Source of the DNA: JAFAMS01 sp963715815
GTDB lineage: Bacteria > Vulcanimicrobiota > Vulcanimicrobiia > Vulcanimicrobiales > Vulcanimicrobiaceae
DNA length: 64,000 nucleotides
Assembly (NCBI GenBank): GCA_963715815.1
Contig: OY970278.1
Coordinates: 3,162,001-3,226,000, forward strand
Direction of reading: 5' to 3'
Below, piece after piece: positions 1-7,895 of this stretch. Below the pieces are notes generated by a model. It was not told where the DNA came from, did no database searches, and saw only the letters and a program-made list of their open reading frames with translations. How positions within the stretch are numbered: position 1 is the first letter of the stretch; each line of letters starts with the position of its first letter. The translations under genes and the position numbers were made by a program.

Positions 1-803
1 ATGCTCTCCGGCGTGCATCGGCGCAACGCATCACCGCCGTCGTTCCGTATTACGGATACGCAAAGCAAGATAAGAAGACGCGCGGCCGCGAACCGATTTC
101 TGCGAAGCTCGTCGCCAACATGATCGCCGCAGCAGGCGCTGCGCGCGTCGTTACACTCGACTTGCATGCGGCGCAGATTCAGGGCTTTTTCGATCTTCCC
201 GTCGACAATTTGGTCGCGGCGCCCGATCTTTCCAATTATCTCAAGCGCAACGACCTACAAGGCGATTCGATCGTGGTCGTCTCACCGGATGCCGGCGGGG
301 TTGCTCGGGCCGAGAACTTTGCCAAGCGGCTTCGCTCGACGATCGCGGTCATCATGAAACGGCGTCCGGAGCCCGACATCTCCGAAGTCTCGCACGTCGT
401 GGGCGAGGTGGCCGGGCGCGTCGCCGTCGTCGTCGACGACATGATCTCGACTGGTGGCACCCTGGTCAAGGCAGCCGAGAAGCTCAAGGAAATGGGAGCG
501 ACCGACGTGTATACGCTGGCGACGCACGGCATCTTTGCCGGCGACGCCATCGCACAACTCGAGGCGTCCCCGATCAAGAAGGTCGTCGTAACGAATACGA
601 TCCCGCGCGAGCCGTCCGGCAAAATCGAGGTCCTCTCGATCGCGCAGATCCTCGCCGACGCGATCAAGCGGATTACCGCTAATCGCTCGGTCTCCGAGCT
701 CTTCAGCGGCGACGAAGACGCCCAAGACGCAGCTCCGGAGGGACTCTCGGCGATCGACGGAGTCGTCACCCCGTCCGAGCCGGTCGTCGTCGCGGGACGC
801 TAA
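1..803 (+). CDS. prs: Ribose-phosphate pyrophosphokinase, 5' end cut by window edge
   Basis: Makes PRPP from ribose 5-phosphate and ATP for nucleotide, histidine and tryptophan synthesis in the cytoplasm. The reading frame is already open at base 3 and reads A-L-R-R-A-S-A-Q-R-I-T-A-V-V-P-Y-Y-G-Y, the conserved PRPP synthetase block that precedes the flexible loop (K-K-T-R-G-R-E-P-I-S-A-K). The PRPP-binding motif V-V-D-D-M-I-S-T-G-G-T lies near 436-470. About 267 residues are present, so roughly 50-60 N-terminal residues lie outside the window. The first in-window ATG (120) is internal and is not the start. It is followed after 10 bp by rplY, the order known from Firmicutes (glmU-prs-ctc-pth), although glmU here sits elsewhere at 19674. 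Confidence 0.97.
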   Translation, partial: ALRRASAQRITAVVPYYGYAKQDKKTRGREPISAKLVANMIAAAGAARVVTLDLHAAQIQGFFDLPVDNLVAAPDLSNYLKRNDLQGDSIVVVSPDAGGVARAENFAKRLRSTIAVIMKRRPEPDISEVSHVVGEVAGRVAVVVDDMISTGGTLVKAAEKLKEMGATDVYTLATHGIFAGDAIAQLEASPIKKVVVTNTIPREPSGKIEVLSIAQILADAIKRITANRSVSELFSGDEDAQDAAPEGLSAIDGVVTPSEPVVVAGR

Positions 804-813
804 GAAAGAGATC

Positions 814-1467
814 ATGGCAAAGACAAGTCCAACGCTGAAGCTGGAGCTTCGCGAGAACCCCGGCACGATCGGCTCACGCAAAGTGCGCCACGAAGGCCGC
901 ATACCCGGCGTGATCTACGGTCACGGCGAGAAGCCGCTTGCAGTTTCGATTGAAGGTCGCGAGCTCGGCGAGCTCCTGCACGGCGGACGCCGTCAAAACA
1001 TCATCGACATTCAGCTCGACGGTAAGAAGGACACCGCGATGGTTCGCGACATGCAACTCGATCCGGTGACGCGCCGTGTCCTGTCGGTCGACCTGCAGCG
1101 GATTTCTCGCAGCGACATCATCACTGCCGAAGTTCCGATCGTCACTATCGGTATCGCCGTCGGCGTACGCGATCAGGGCGGCATGATGGATCTCGTCACG
1201 CACGAGATCGAAGTTCGCGGTCCGGCCGACAAGATTCCCGAAGAGATTCGGGTCGATGTCTCGGAGCTGACGATCGGCGACAACATCAGTGCGGGCGAGC
1301 TGACGCTCAGCGAAGGACTTCGCCTGATCACGCCTTCCGACACGACGATCGTCGCGATCGAGCAGCCCCGCGCTGAAGAAGCGCCGGCTGCAGTGGCCGC
1401 CGTCCCTGAAGGCGCCGAAGGTGCGGTTCCTGTGGAAGCACCAGCCGCCGAGGCCGCTTCTACATAG
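814..1467 (+). CDS. rplY: 50S ribosomal protein L25, long CTC form
   Basis: A 5S rRNA-binding protein of the large subunit, 217 residues, the long general-stress (CTC) form rather than the ~95-residue E. coli form. The N-terminal L25 domain (about 1-95) contains the usual R-K-V-R-H-E-G-R-I-P-G-V-I-Y-G block, followed by the C-terminal beta domain and an Ala/Glu/Pro-rich tail. The start is an ATG preceded by a purine-rich AAGAAAGAG. It lies 10 bp after prs and its TAG stop overlaps the proposed ATA start of pth, so translation is probably coupled. Confidence 0.96.
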   Translation: MAKTSPTLKLELRENPGTIGSRKVRHEGRIPGVIYGHGEKPLAVSIEGRELGELLHGGRRQNIIDIQLDGKKDTAMVRDMQLDPVTRRVLSVDLQRISRSDIITAEVPIVTIGIAVGVRDQGGMMDLVTHEIEVRGPADKIPEEIRVDVSELTIGDNISAGELTLSEGLRLITPSDTTIVAIEQPRAEEAPAAVAAVPEGAEGAVPVEAPAAEAAST

Positions 1468-2090
1468 AAGAGGGCACCACTCGCGATCTTCGCTTAATCG
1501 CCGGCCTCGGAAATCCGGGGACGAAATACGTCAACACCCGCCACAACGTCGGCTTCATGGTCGTCGAAGAAATCGCGCGGCGGCTCAACGTCGAGGAACG
1601 CGATTGGAAAACAAGAGATCGCGCGCGCCAGGTGCGAATCGGTGCGCGCGATCTTATTTTGGTTGAGCCACAGTCTTATATGAATGAAAGCGGCGTCCCG
1701 ACGCGGCTCGTCGCGACCTGGTACCGCATTCCGGCAGAACGCGTTCTCGTGATCTATGATGAGCTCGATTTGCCGTTCGGGCGCTTGCGCGTGCGCGATA
1801 GCGGAAGCTCGGCCGGACACAACGGCATGAAATCGATCATCAGCTATTTCGGCGCGGAGATTCCGCGCTTGCGCGTCGGTATCGGCAGAGACGACGGCGC
1901 GGAAGCGATCGACCGCGTCCTCGGCACTTTCAACGAGCGTGAGCGCGAGCTGCTGCCGCTCGTCGTCAACGCAGCGGCCGACGCAGCGCTGAGTTGGCTC
2001 GACGATGGCGTCGCGGCCGCGGCAAATATGGCGAACGGCTGGCGGCTCCCAGGCGAGGAAAGCAACCCGGCCGAGTCTGCCGAACGTTAG
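1464..2090 (+). CDS. pth: Peptidyl-tRNA hydrolase, no canonical start codon
   Basis: Releases peptides from tRNA that drops off ribosomes. The N-terminal family signature L-I-A-G-L-G-N-P-G with T-R-H-N-V-G-F follows from 1494; it carries the active-site Asn and His. These motifs lie upstream of the first ATG (1557), so starting there would remove the active-site His. The frame is open back to a TGA at 1407 and contains no ATG, GTG or TTG before the conserved block. The best candidate is ATA at 1464 inside the rplY stop region (ACATAG), with a GAGG at 1450-1453; CTT at 1488 is the alternative by alignment. Later motifs such as V-I-Y-D-E-L-D-L-P-F-G and the S-A-G-H-N-G block are intact. Identity is certain; the start is not. 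Confidence 0.9.
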   Translation: MEEGTTRDLRLIAGLGNPGTKYVNTRHNVGFMVVEEIARRLNVEERDWKTRDRARQVRIGARDLILVEPQSYMNESGVPTRLVATWYRIPAERVLVIYDELDLPFGRLRVRDSGSSAGHNGMKSIISYFGAEIPRLRVGIGRDDGAEAIDRVLGTFNERERELLPLVVNAAADAALSWLDDGVAAAANMANGWRLPGEESNPAESAER

Positions 2091-2114
2091 GTAGGGAAAG
2101 AGTCCCCCACGCTC

Positions 2115-2798
2115 ATGCAAGATTTCACCGGCCGAACGATTGTGCTCCGCGTCGACGAAACGAGTCTCGGCGTAACCACTCTCGTCTCCGACATCGCGTT
2201 TCTTCAGCAGCGGAACGTCCGCCCGATTGTCGTTGCCCCCCAGGCTGATCTTGCGCGCGCGTTCGTCGGCGCGATGAACCGAAGCGGTGATGCGGCAGTG
2301 GGGCTACGCGGCGCCGACGCTGGGATGATTCCAGCTGCCGGAACGGCGATCGGTTCCGTTCAAACGCGCTTGCTCGAAACGCTGACGCGCTCGGGTTATG
2401 TCCCCGTGATCGAGCCGACCGCGATCGGCTTGAGCGGCGACGACATCCAGCTGCCGGTTGACGACGTTGCGCGCGCAATCGCCGAAGCGACCGACGCATC
2501 GCGCATCTTATTCTTCGATCCGAACGGCGGCGTCGTCGACACCGAGACGCAAAAGCTCGTTGACGAGCTCACGCCGGCCGAAGCGCTAGCGCTCGCCGAT
2601 TCCGGAAATTTGTCGCCATCGCTCGCGGCCGCGATTCGCGCGGCGGCGCTTGGCGTTCGCGGCGGCGTCGGAGCCGCACAGATTATCGATGGCCGCATCG
2701 CGCACGCTGCGATCGTCGAGCTGGTGACGGCACGTCACCTCGGGACTCAGATCGCCGGAACGGTTTTGATTGTCTCGCCCGCGTTTGTCTCGCCCTGA
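2115..2798 (+). CDS. ArgB-like amino-acid kinase family protein, divergent
   Basis: A 227-residue protein resembling N-acetylglutamate kinase. The C-terminus has the ArgB-type stretch I-I-D-G-R-I-A-H-A-A-I-V-E-L-V-T followed by G-T-Q-I, and a central A-V-G-L-R-G-A-D-A-G-M-I recalls the ArgB A-V-G-L-S-G-x-D-G segment. The protein is shorter than ArgB (usually ~290) and its N-terminus lacks the K-x-G-G-S phosphate-binding start and the V-V-H-G-G-G-P motif (here V-V-A-P-Q-A-D). It may be a regulator or a kinase with another substrate. No arginine genes are nearby. It starts 24 bp after pth, and its last 52 bp overlap the antisense 3' end of the regulator at 2747. Confidence 0.75.
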   Translation: MQDFTGRTIVLRVDETSLGVTTLVSDIAFLQQRNVRPIVVAPQADLARAFVGAMNRSGDAAVGLRGADAGMIPAAGTAIGSVQTRLLETLTRSGYVPVIEPTAIGLSGDDIQLPVDDVARAIAEATDASRILFFDPNGGVVDTETQKLVDELTPAEALALADSGNLSPSLAAAIRAAALGVRGGVGAAQIIDGRIAHAAIVELVTARHLGTQIAGTVLIVSPAFVSP

Positions 2799-5341
2799 TC
2801 GGGCGCGAGTTTACGGCGCACCGGAAGCTCGACCGTGACGTGCGATCCGTAGCCGGGCAGATATTCGATCGACGTAAAGACTGCGAATTGATGGATCAGC
2901 CACAAACCGCGACCCTCTTCGCGCATCAAGTCGATCTCCACCGGCGGCGTGTACTCGAACCCTTTGCCGCGATCGATCACGTGCAGTAGCGCACGCGAGC
3001 CTTCCCATTCGAGCGTAACGTCGATCGAGCCGGGCGCATGCCGGACGACGTTTCCGACCAGCTCACCGAAAATGATTTCGGCTGCGCCGAGATCGCTTTC
3101 CGATTCCGCCTCGGCTTGCAGTCGCGCAAAGAACTCACCGCGCGCAAGTTGCGCCGATTTCGCGTTGTCGGCATCGAACTGCCACGCTGTCCCGCGCGGG
3201 AACGTCACGACGAGAACCGCAGCGTCGTCGGCCCGAGGGCCTTCCGGAAGACAGGTGGTGGCAACAAGTGTGGCCGCGTCGCGCACGTACAGCATCGCGT
3301 CGTTGGCTACGGCCGCGTGCAAGCGGCGCTCGCCCTCGTAGAGATCGCGACCGGCTTCTGTAATCCCATCGGTGTAAAACACAATCGAGGATGCATCGGC
3401 AAGGGAATGCGATCGGGATTCCGCAGGCTCGATCAGCTTGCGCAATCCGATCGGAAGACCGTGCGCGACGAGTTCTTGGATCGTCCCGTCGCGCGATCGC
3501 ACGAGCGGCGCCGAATGCCCAGCGTTTGCGAACTGCAGCATCCTCGTTGCGGGGTCGAAAATCCCGACGAATGCCGTGGCGATAGCATCCGGATAGCGCT
3601 GCAATGCGACGTATTCGACGGAGTCCAAGATTCGCGCCGGATCTTCTTCGAACAATGCGATCGAATTGACCGCCTGCCGCAGCTTGCCCATGATCACAGA
3701 TGCCTGCAACCCGTTGCCCGTGACGTCGCCGATGCTGAAGACGACGCGACCGTTCGGCAGCTGGAAAGCGTCGTACCAGTCACCGCCGACAGGCGCGTCA
3801 CTGGTCGTCGCCGTCGCGTAGGCACTGCTAAGCAGCACGCCGGGAACCGACGGCAGCTGCGCAGGGAGCCCAACCTCCTGAAGCGTTTGGGCGAAGCGTC
3901 GCTCGCGACCCAAACTCTGAGCATGCTCGATTGCGAGCGAGATTCTTCGGCCAAGCTCTTCGAACAGCTCACGATCCGACTCATCGTAGTTGCGCCGTGC
4001 CATGTACACGGCGATCGCTCCGAAGTCGAACTCGGTCGTGAACAGAGGGATGACGAGCAGCGATTGAATGCGCATCTGCTCGACGATCGGCCGCAAGAAC
4101 GGTTGCAGAATGTCCCGGACCGATTCGATCGTGACGTCCGTACGCAGACGCGAGCGATGCTTGGCGACGACGTCGAGAAACCCGCGTTCAGCATCCGGAT
4201 GAAACAGGCGTTGTCCGCGCAACTCTTCGATGATTGCGCCGGCCGGATCGCAGTACGAAACAGATTGCACCCGCACGGCTCCCTCGTCGTCGACTCGATA
4301 GAGGATCGCCCAATCGGCCCAATATCCGACCAGACTCTTCACCAGCGTGTCAAGATTCGCGCGTAGGTCGCCCGGCGCGAACAGCTGATCCGTCGCGTGC
4401 GCGAGGTAGCGGAACCGTTCCGTCGTTGCGCGCTCGCGCGCAAAGATCGACGAATGTTCGATCGCCGTTGCGGCTTGACGTGCGACCGCTTCGGCAACGG
4501 CGAGATGTCGTTCATCGAACGGCGAGCCGGGGCGCGACGAAATGAATGCGATCGTCCCGCGCACGTGATCCGCGATTAGCAGCGGCACCGCAAGAATCGA
4601 ATGCGTCGGCTCAAAGATCCCCGGGACCTCGACGCCTTCTGCGTTGGTCCAACCCTTGTGCTCGGGATCGAGCAGATCCGGAATCAAGAGCGACTGCTTC
4701 GTTTCATAGACACGCGCCGCAACGCTCTTCGGTAAGACTGGAACTTTCCGGGACTTCTCGTGCGCGCGTGCCTCGATCGCGGGTTCGCGATGGGCGAGTC
4801 CGGCGCGCTGAAACTGACGATTCTCGTCGAGCAGCGTGATGATGACACCGTCGCTAAACCGGCTCTTCGCAACGCGCATGAATGCTTCGAGGATGCGGCG
4901 GCGATCGAACGACGATGTCAGTGCCGTTGCGGATTCGGAAAGAAAGCGCGACGCTTCCAAGTTACGGGTCTGATCGTCGACGTCGGTGGCGACGCCGTAC
5001 CATCCGATCGTGGTTCCGTCTTCGACATACGGCAGAGCGCGCGCGAGAAACCAGCGGTAGTTGCCGTCGCGCGCCCCGCGCAGCCGGTACGTAATCTCAA
5101 ACTGCTCGCCGGTCTCGAGCGAACGTTTCCATTTCGACCACGTGCGATCCAGATCGTCGGGATGGACGACGTTGAGGGGGGCACCGCGATCCGATGATAT
5201 CTCATCGACCGTCACGCCTGTGTAGTCGACCCAGCGCGAATTGACGCGAACGATTCGTCCGTGGGCGTCAGAGATGAACACCAGATTCGGATCGGCGTCG
5301 ACTACAATGTTGAAGAGCGCGTCCGCATCTCCCCGCGTCAT
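2747..5341 (-). CDS. PAS-GAF-SpoIIE phosphatase-HATPase stress regulator
   Basis: An 864-residue cytoplasmic signalling protein. An N-terminal PAS domain (about 1-125, with V-F-I-S-D-A-H-G-R-I-V-R-V-N) is followed by two GAF-like regions (about 140-300 and 310-470). Next comes a PP2C/SpoIIE-type Ser/Thr phosphatase (about 500-700) with G-G-D-W-Y-D-A, G-D-V-T-G-N-G and F-Y-T-D-G-I-T-E-A. A C-terminal RsbW-like ATPase follows (about 730-850) with the N-box G-E-L-V-G-N-V-V-R-H-A, G1 D-R-G-K-G-F and G2 G-R-G-L-W-L-I. Fusion of an anti-sigma kinase with its opposing phosphatase is a known partner-switch architecture. No STAS anti-sigma antagonist or sigma factor lies in the window. It is last in its operon, 16 bp after the M48-like gene. 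Confidence 0.9.
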   Translation of the reverse strand: MTRGDADALFNIVVDADPNLVFISDAHGRIVRVNSRWVDYTGVTVDEISSDRGAPLNVVHPDDLDRTWSKWKRSLETGEQFEITYRLRGARDGNYRWFLARALPYVEDGTTIGWYGVATDVDDQTRNLEASRFLSESATALTSSFDRRRILEAFMRVAKSRFSDGVIITLLDENRQFQRAGLAHREPAIEARAHEKSRKVPVLPKSVAARVYETKQSLLIPDLLDPEHKGWTNAEGVEVPGIFEPTHSILAVPLLIADHVRGTIAFISSRPGSPFDERHLAVAEAVARQAATAIEHSSIFARERATTERFRYLAHATDQLFAPGDLRANLDTLVKSLVGYWADWAILYRVDDEGAVRVQSVSYCDPAGAIIEELRGQRLFHPDAERGFLDVVAKHRSRLRTDVTIESVRDILQPFLRPIVEQMRIQSLLVIPLFTTEFDFGAIAVYMARRNYDESDRELFEELGRRISLAIEHAQSLGRERRFAQTLQEVGLPAQLPSVPGVLLSSAYATATTSDAPVGGDWYDAFQLPNGRVVFSIGDVTGNGLQASVIMGKLRQAVNSIALFEEDPARILDSVEYVALQRYPDAIATAFVGIFDPATRMLQFANAGHSAPLVRSRDGTIQELVAHGLPIGLRKLIEPAESRSHSLADASSIVFYTDGITEAGRDLYEGERRLHAAVANDAMLYVRDAATLVATTCLPEGPRADDAAVLVVTFPRGTAWQFDADNAKSAQLARGEFFARLQAEAESESDLGAAEIIFGELVGNVVRHAPGSIDVTLEWEGSRALLHVIDRGKGFEYTPPVEIDLMREEGRGLWLIHQFAVFTSIEYLPGYGSHVTVELPVRRKLAPDQGETNAGETIKTVPAI

Positions 5342-5357
5342 TTAAGAGGTCGTTTAT

Positions 5358-6533
5358 TTAGTGGCAGGGATCGCCTCCTCCACGAATCGCGGCGATACGC
5401 GAGCCGATCGGAGGATACGAAAGAAAGTAACGCCGGATGATCGGTGAGGGACAGACTTGCAGCAAGTCGACGTTCGCGAGTCGCACCATCAGACGCACCG
5501 CCGACGCGGGATCGGCCATCGCCACAAGAGCCGTATGATCGGCACGCGCCTCCAAGCGGCGCGAATACGCGGCTTGAACCGGCAGCAACAACAAGATCGC
5601 CAGTCCCAAAAAGGTGCCAAGCAGCGCGAGACGCGAGAGCGGGTCATCGTCGCGACGGAATCCGATGCGATCGGCAAGCGTGACGGATATGACGGCGGCG
5701 ACGATCAACCACAACGAGACGTACAAGTCCAACTTGAGATTGTCGCGCGCCGCAACGTGCGCGCTAAAGCGTGCGATCAGGAACTCGAGCTCGCCCGGCG
5801 TCGCAGATTGAAGCAAAGCGTCACTGATGACGATCTCTTGGGTCGGGCCAAGGCCGGCTACGCGTGCAGCGTCGGCGCCGGTACCGGTTGCACTCTCTTC
5901 GACGATGATAGGAACGTTGACGCCTTCACGCTGCTCGGCTGCATAGAGCCGCGCGCTCAGCGCGGAGGCTGGGAGAGCTTGCTGATGATGAATCCACGGT
6001 GCGAAGACGACTGGCTCAGCAAAAGCCGCGACCAGCACGAACGTAACCATGAACAACGCACCGAAGAGATACCATAGGCGCGTGCGCGCGGCCAGCATCA
6101 GCATGAAGGAAAAAATGATTGCGGCAAGCACGGCGCTGACGACGGCACCTGAAAGCGATTGGCCCAGCCATTCAGCGGGCGATCGCTGCGTCAGGCCTGC
6201 ATCGGCGACGAGCCGGTATGCAACGATCGCCGCAGGCAGCGATGCGATCTGCGCGATCATTGCAAGCGACCACACGTAGACAAACCGCAAGAGGAATGCG
6301 TTGCGCAGATTGCGCCGCAGCGCGTCGCGCAACGCCGCAGCACGGCCCGAGTGCCACATCCAAAGAAGCGCGCCGATCTCGAGAAAGGCGGAGCCGAAAA
6401 ATAGCGGCGGCTTGCGCGCGTTGAGCGCTTCCGCCAAATGCTGCCGCTGCTGATCGACGAGCGCTCCGAGCGGAGCCGTCAGCAGCGTTTGCGCTTGCGC
6501 CGCGACTGCGCAAACGGCAATCGCGACGCACAA
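5358..6533 (-). CDS. M48/Ste24-like membrane protein, catalytic motifs lost
   Basis: A membrane protein with about seven hydrophobic segments that resembles the CAAX prenyl protease/Ste24 M48 family: a C-terminal block reads S-P-I-I-R-R-Y-F-L-S-Y-P-P-I-G-S-R-I. Where the zinc motif H-E-x-x-H is expected, the sequence is A-R-F-S-A-H-V, and the second ligand region (normally E-A-D-x-x-A) reads R-A-D-H-T-A. Only one of the metal ligands is left, so it is probably a pseudo-peptidase. The start is uncertain: TTG at 6533 is the first start-like codon after the upstream stop codon of the peroxiredoxin, but a better signal sequence (K-R-V-P-V-Q-R-V-L-I) would begin near 6566, where no ATG/GTG/TTG exists in frame. 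Confidence 0.7.
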   Translation of the reverse strand: MCVAIAVCAVAAQAQTLLTAPLGALVDQQRQHLAEALNARKPPLFFGSAFLEIGALLWMWHSGRAAALRDALRRNLRNAFLLRFVYVWSLAMIAQIASLPAAIVAYRLVADAGLTQRSPAEWLGQSLSGAVVSAVLAAIIFSFMLMLAARTRLWYLFGALFMVTFVLVAAFAEPVVFAPWIHHQQALPASALSARLYAAEQREGVNVPIIVEESATGTGADAARVAGLGPTQEIVISDALLQSATPGELEFLIARFSAHVAARDNLKLDLYVSLWLIVAAVISVTLADRIGFRRDDDPLSRLALLGTFLGLAILLLLPVQAAYSRRLEARADHTALVAMADPASAVRLMVRLANVDLLQVCPSPIIRRYFLSYPPIGSRIAAIRGGGDPCH

Positions 6534-6564
6534 CGCTATTAGGACGCGCTGGACCGGGACACGC

Positions 6565-7068
6565 TTAACGAAGCTTGCGAAGCTCCTCGAAGAGAACTTC
6601 TTCGTCAGGCTGCTCGCGAAGCTCGTGAACGTCGATGTAACGGACGACACCCTGCTTGTCGATGACGAACAGCGCGCGTTCGGGAAACCCGCCGTCCCGA
6701 AGAACGCCGTATTTTTTCGCGACGTCACCGTGTGGCCAGAAATCTGAAAGTAGAGGGAACGAGAGTCCGCCGATCGCCTCCGCCCAAGCTTTTTGCGAAG
6801 GCGTCGGGTCGGTAGAAATGCCCACAACTTGGGCATTCTCCGCGGCGAAGCGGCTTTGCGCTGCTTCATATGCCGGGAGCTGCGAGGTTCAAACCGGTGT
6901 GAATGAAAACGGAAAGAACGCGATAACGACGTTTTTCCCGCGTTGGTCCGAGAGCTTCCATGGTGTGTCGCTATTGTTAGCCTTCAACTCGAGATCGGGG
7001 GCAACATCCCCGACCTTCAATGTCGACGTATGATCCGCAGTCGATGTGCGGCCTTTTGCTACTGCCAT
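6565..7068 (-). CDS. Selenocysteine-containing peroxiredoxin (UGA at 6891-6889)
   Basis: A thiol-type peroxidase of the AhpE/Bcp group, 167 residues when UGA is read as selenocysteine. Upstream of the UGA the frame reads N-V-V-I-A-F-F-P-F-S-F-T-P-V; downstream it continues T-S-Q-L-P-A-Y-E-A-A-Q and later V-V-G-I-S-T-D-P-T-P-S-Q-K-A-W. This matches the family active site F-x-P-x-x-F-T-P-V-C-T-x-Q exactly, with Sec60 at the peroxidatic Cys. Both halves are strongly conserved and in the same frame, so this is not a broken gene. A SECIS-like hairpin follows the UGA (separate entry), and selD is present at 47686. The start ATG at 7068 is 28 bp after thyX. Other peroxide-handling genes (rubrerythrin, Fur/PerR) lie elsewhere in the window. 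Confidence 0.92.
6847..6891 (-). other. UGA selenocysteine codon with putative bacterial SECIS hairpin
   Basis: The UGA is 6891-6889. Downstream on the minus strand GAAGC (6867-6863) pairs with GCTTC (6851-6847). After one mismatch an inner GC/GC pair closes a GCAAA loop (6859-6855). The loop starts about 29 nt after the UGA and begins with G, as the bacterial SECIS consensus asks. The fold was done by eye. Confidence 0.65.
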
Positions 7069-7096
7069 GCCGCCGCCGTTCGGCCCCGGAGCAGGC

Positions 7097-7879
7097 CTAT
7101 CCCGCGGTGGCCGCGGTCTGTTGGTCGGCCACGATTTCCTTGCTCGAGCGGCGCGGACCGCCTTCGTCGATTTTTGCCTTCCGGCGAGCCTCGACGGGGT
7201 TCGCAACAGCGATATAGCGCGGGCATTCCGGACCGTTCGGCTCGTTGCAATATCCGCGCACGCATGTTGCGCCCGCGCGAACGAAGAGATCCGGAGCGGC
7301 CTTTTTCGCCAAGCGCAACATCGCAAACGCCAGCTCGCGAATTTCCCACTGCGCGTTGTTGCACGTGCGCAGCGTGAAAAAATCAAGCAATGCACGCGCA
7401 TTTGCGGTTACGACGATTTGCGTTTCCGCGGCGTTGGGAAGCGCAAAGCGCGCGTCCTCCGCAGGCGTCTCGGCTTCGATCGCATCAGCGTAAAATTCGG
7501 CGATCTGACCCATCAGCTTTTCGTACTTCGCTTTGATCTCAGGGCGCGCAGCGATTGACGGCGGCGTTATGTACTCGAACTGTCCCTTGACGGTGATGTA
7601 GCGCTGACTCTTCTGTTCAAATGACATGTGACGGTGACGCACGAGCTGGTGCGTGAGCGCCCGCGAGACACCGGCGACTCCGAACGTGAACATCGTGTGC
7701 TCGAATGTCGAGAGATGCCCGGCATCGCGAACGCGGGCAACCATCTTCTTGATATCGCCTTCAGACCAATTGCGGTCGATCGATGCGACGTCGCGCGGAC
7801 TGTAGCAGTTGCGAGCTGCGGTCGCGACCGCGCGCTCCGGGTCGGGACTGTGCGAAAGGAGCACGACTTTGAGCGCCAT
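7097..7879 (-). CDS. thyX: Flavin-dependent thymidylate synthase
   Basis: Converts dUMP to dTMP using methylene-tetrahydrofolate with FAD and NAD(P)H. The protein has 260 residues. The ThyX signature R-H-R-x7-S is present at residues 81-91 (R-H-R-H-M-S-F-E-Q-K-S), and the C-terminal R-x-C-N-N-A-Q-W-E-I-R segment is intact. The start is ATG 7879, where the conserved M-A-L-K-V-V-L-L begins; the frame is open further upstream but that part is antisense-like sequence of the GGDEF gene. It sits 16 bp after that GGDEF gene. Confidence 0.96.
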   Translation of the reverse strand: MALKVVLLSHSPDPERAVATAARNCYSPRDVASIDRNWSEGDIKKMVARVRDAGHLSTFEHTMFTFGVAGVSRALTHQLVRHRHMSFEQKSQRYITVKGQFEYITPPSIAARPEIKAKYEKLMGQIAEFYADAIEAETPAEDARFALPNAAETQIVVTANARALLDFFTLRTCNNAQWEIRELAFAMLRLAKKAAPDLFVRAGATCVRGYCNEPNGPECPRYIAVANPVEARRKAKIDEGGPRRSSKEIVADQQTAATAG

Positions 7880-7895
7880 GACGAAGGGTTCGACC

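Noticed and set aside
3038..4366. Long open frame on the plus strand inside the regulator gene
   Set aside because: It is antisense to a strongly conserved PAS/GAF/PP2C/HATPase gene, has Arg/Asp-rich non-family sequence and no ribosome-binding site; long antisense frames are common at this GC.
6565..6825. Short 86-codon peroxiredoxin fragment starting at ATG 6825
   Set aside because: It is the C-terminal half of the selenoprotein; the N-terminal half with the active site continues in the same frame through the UGA.
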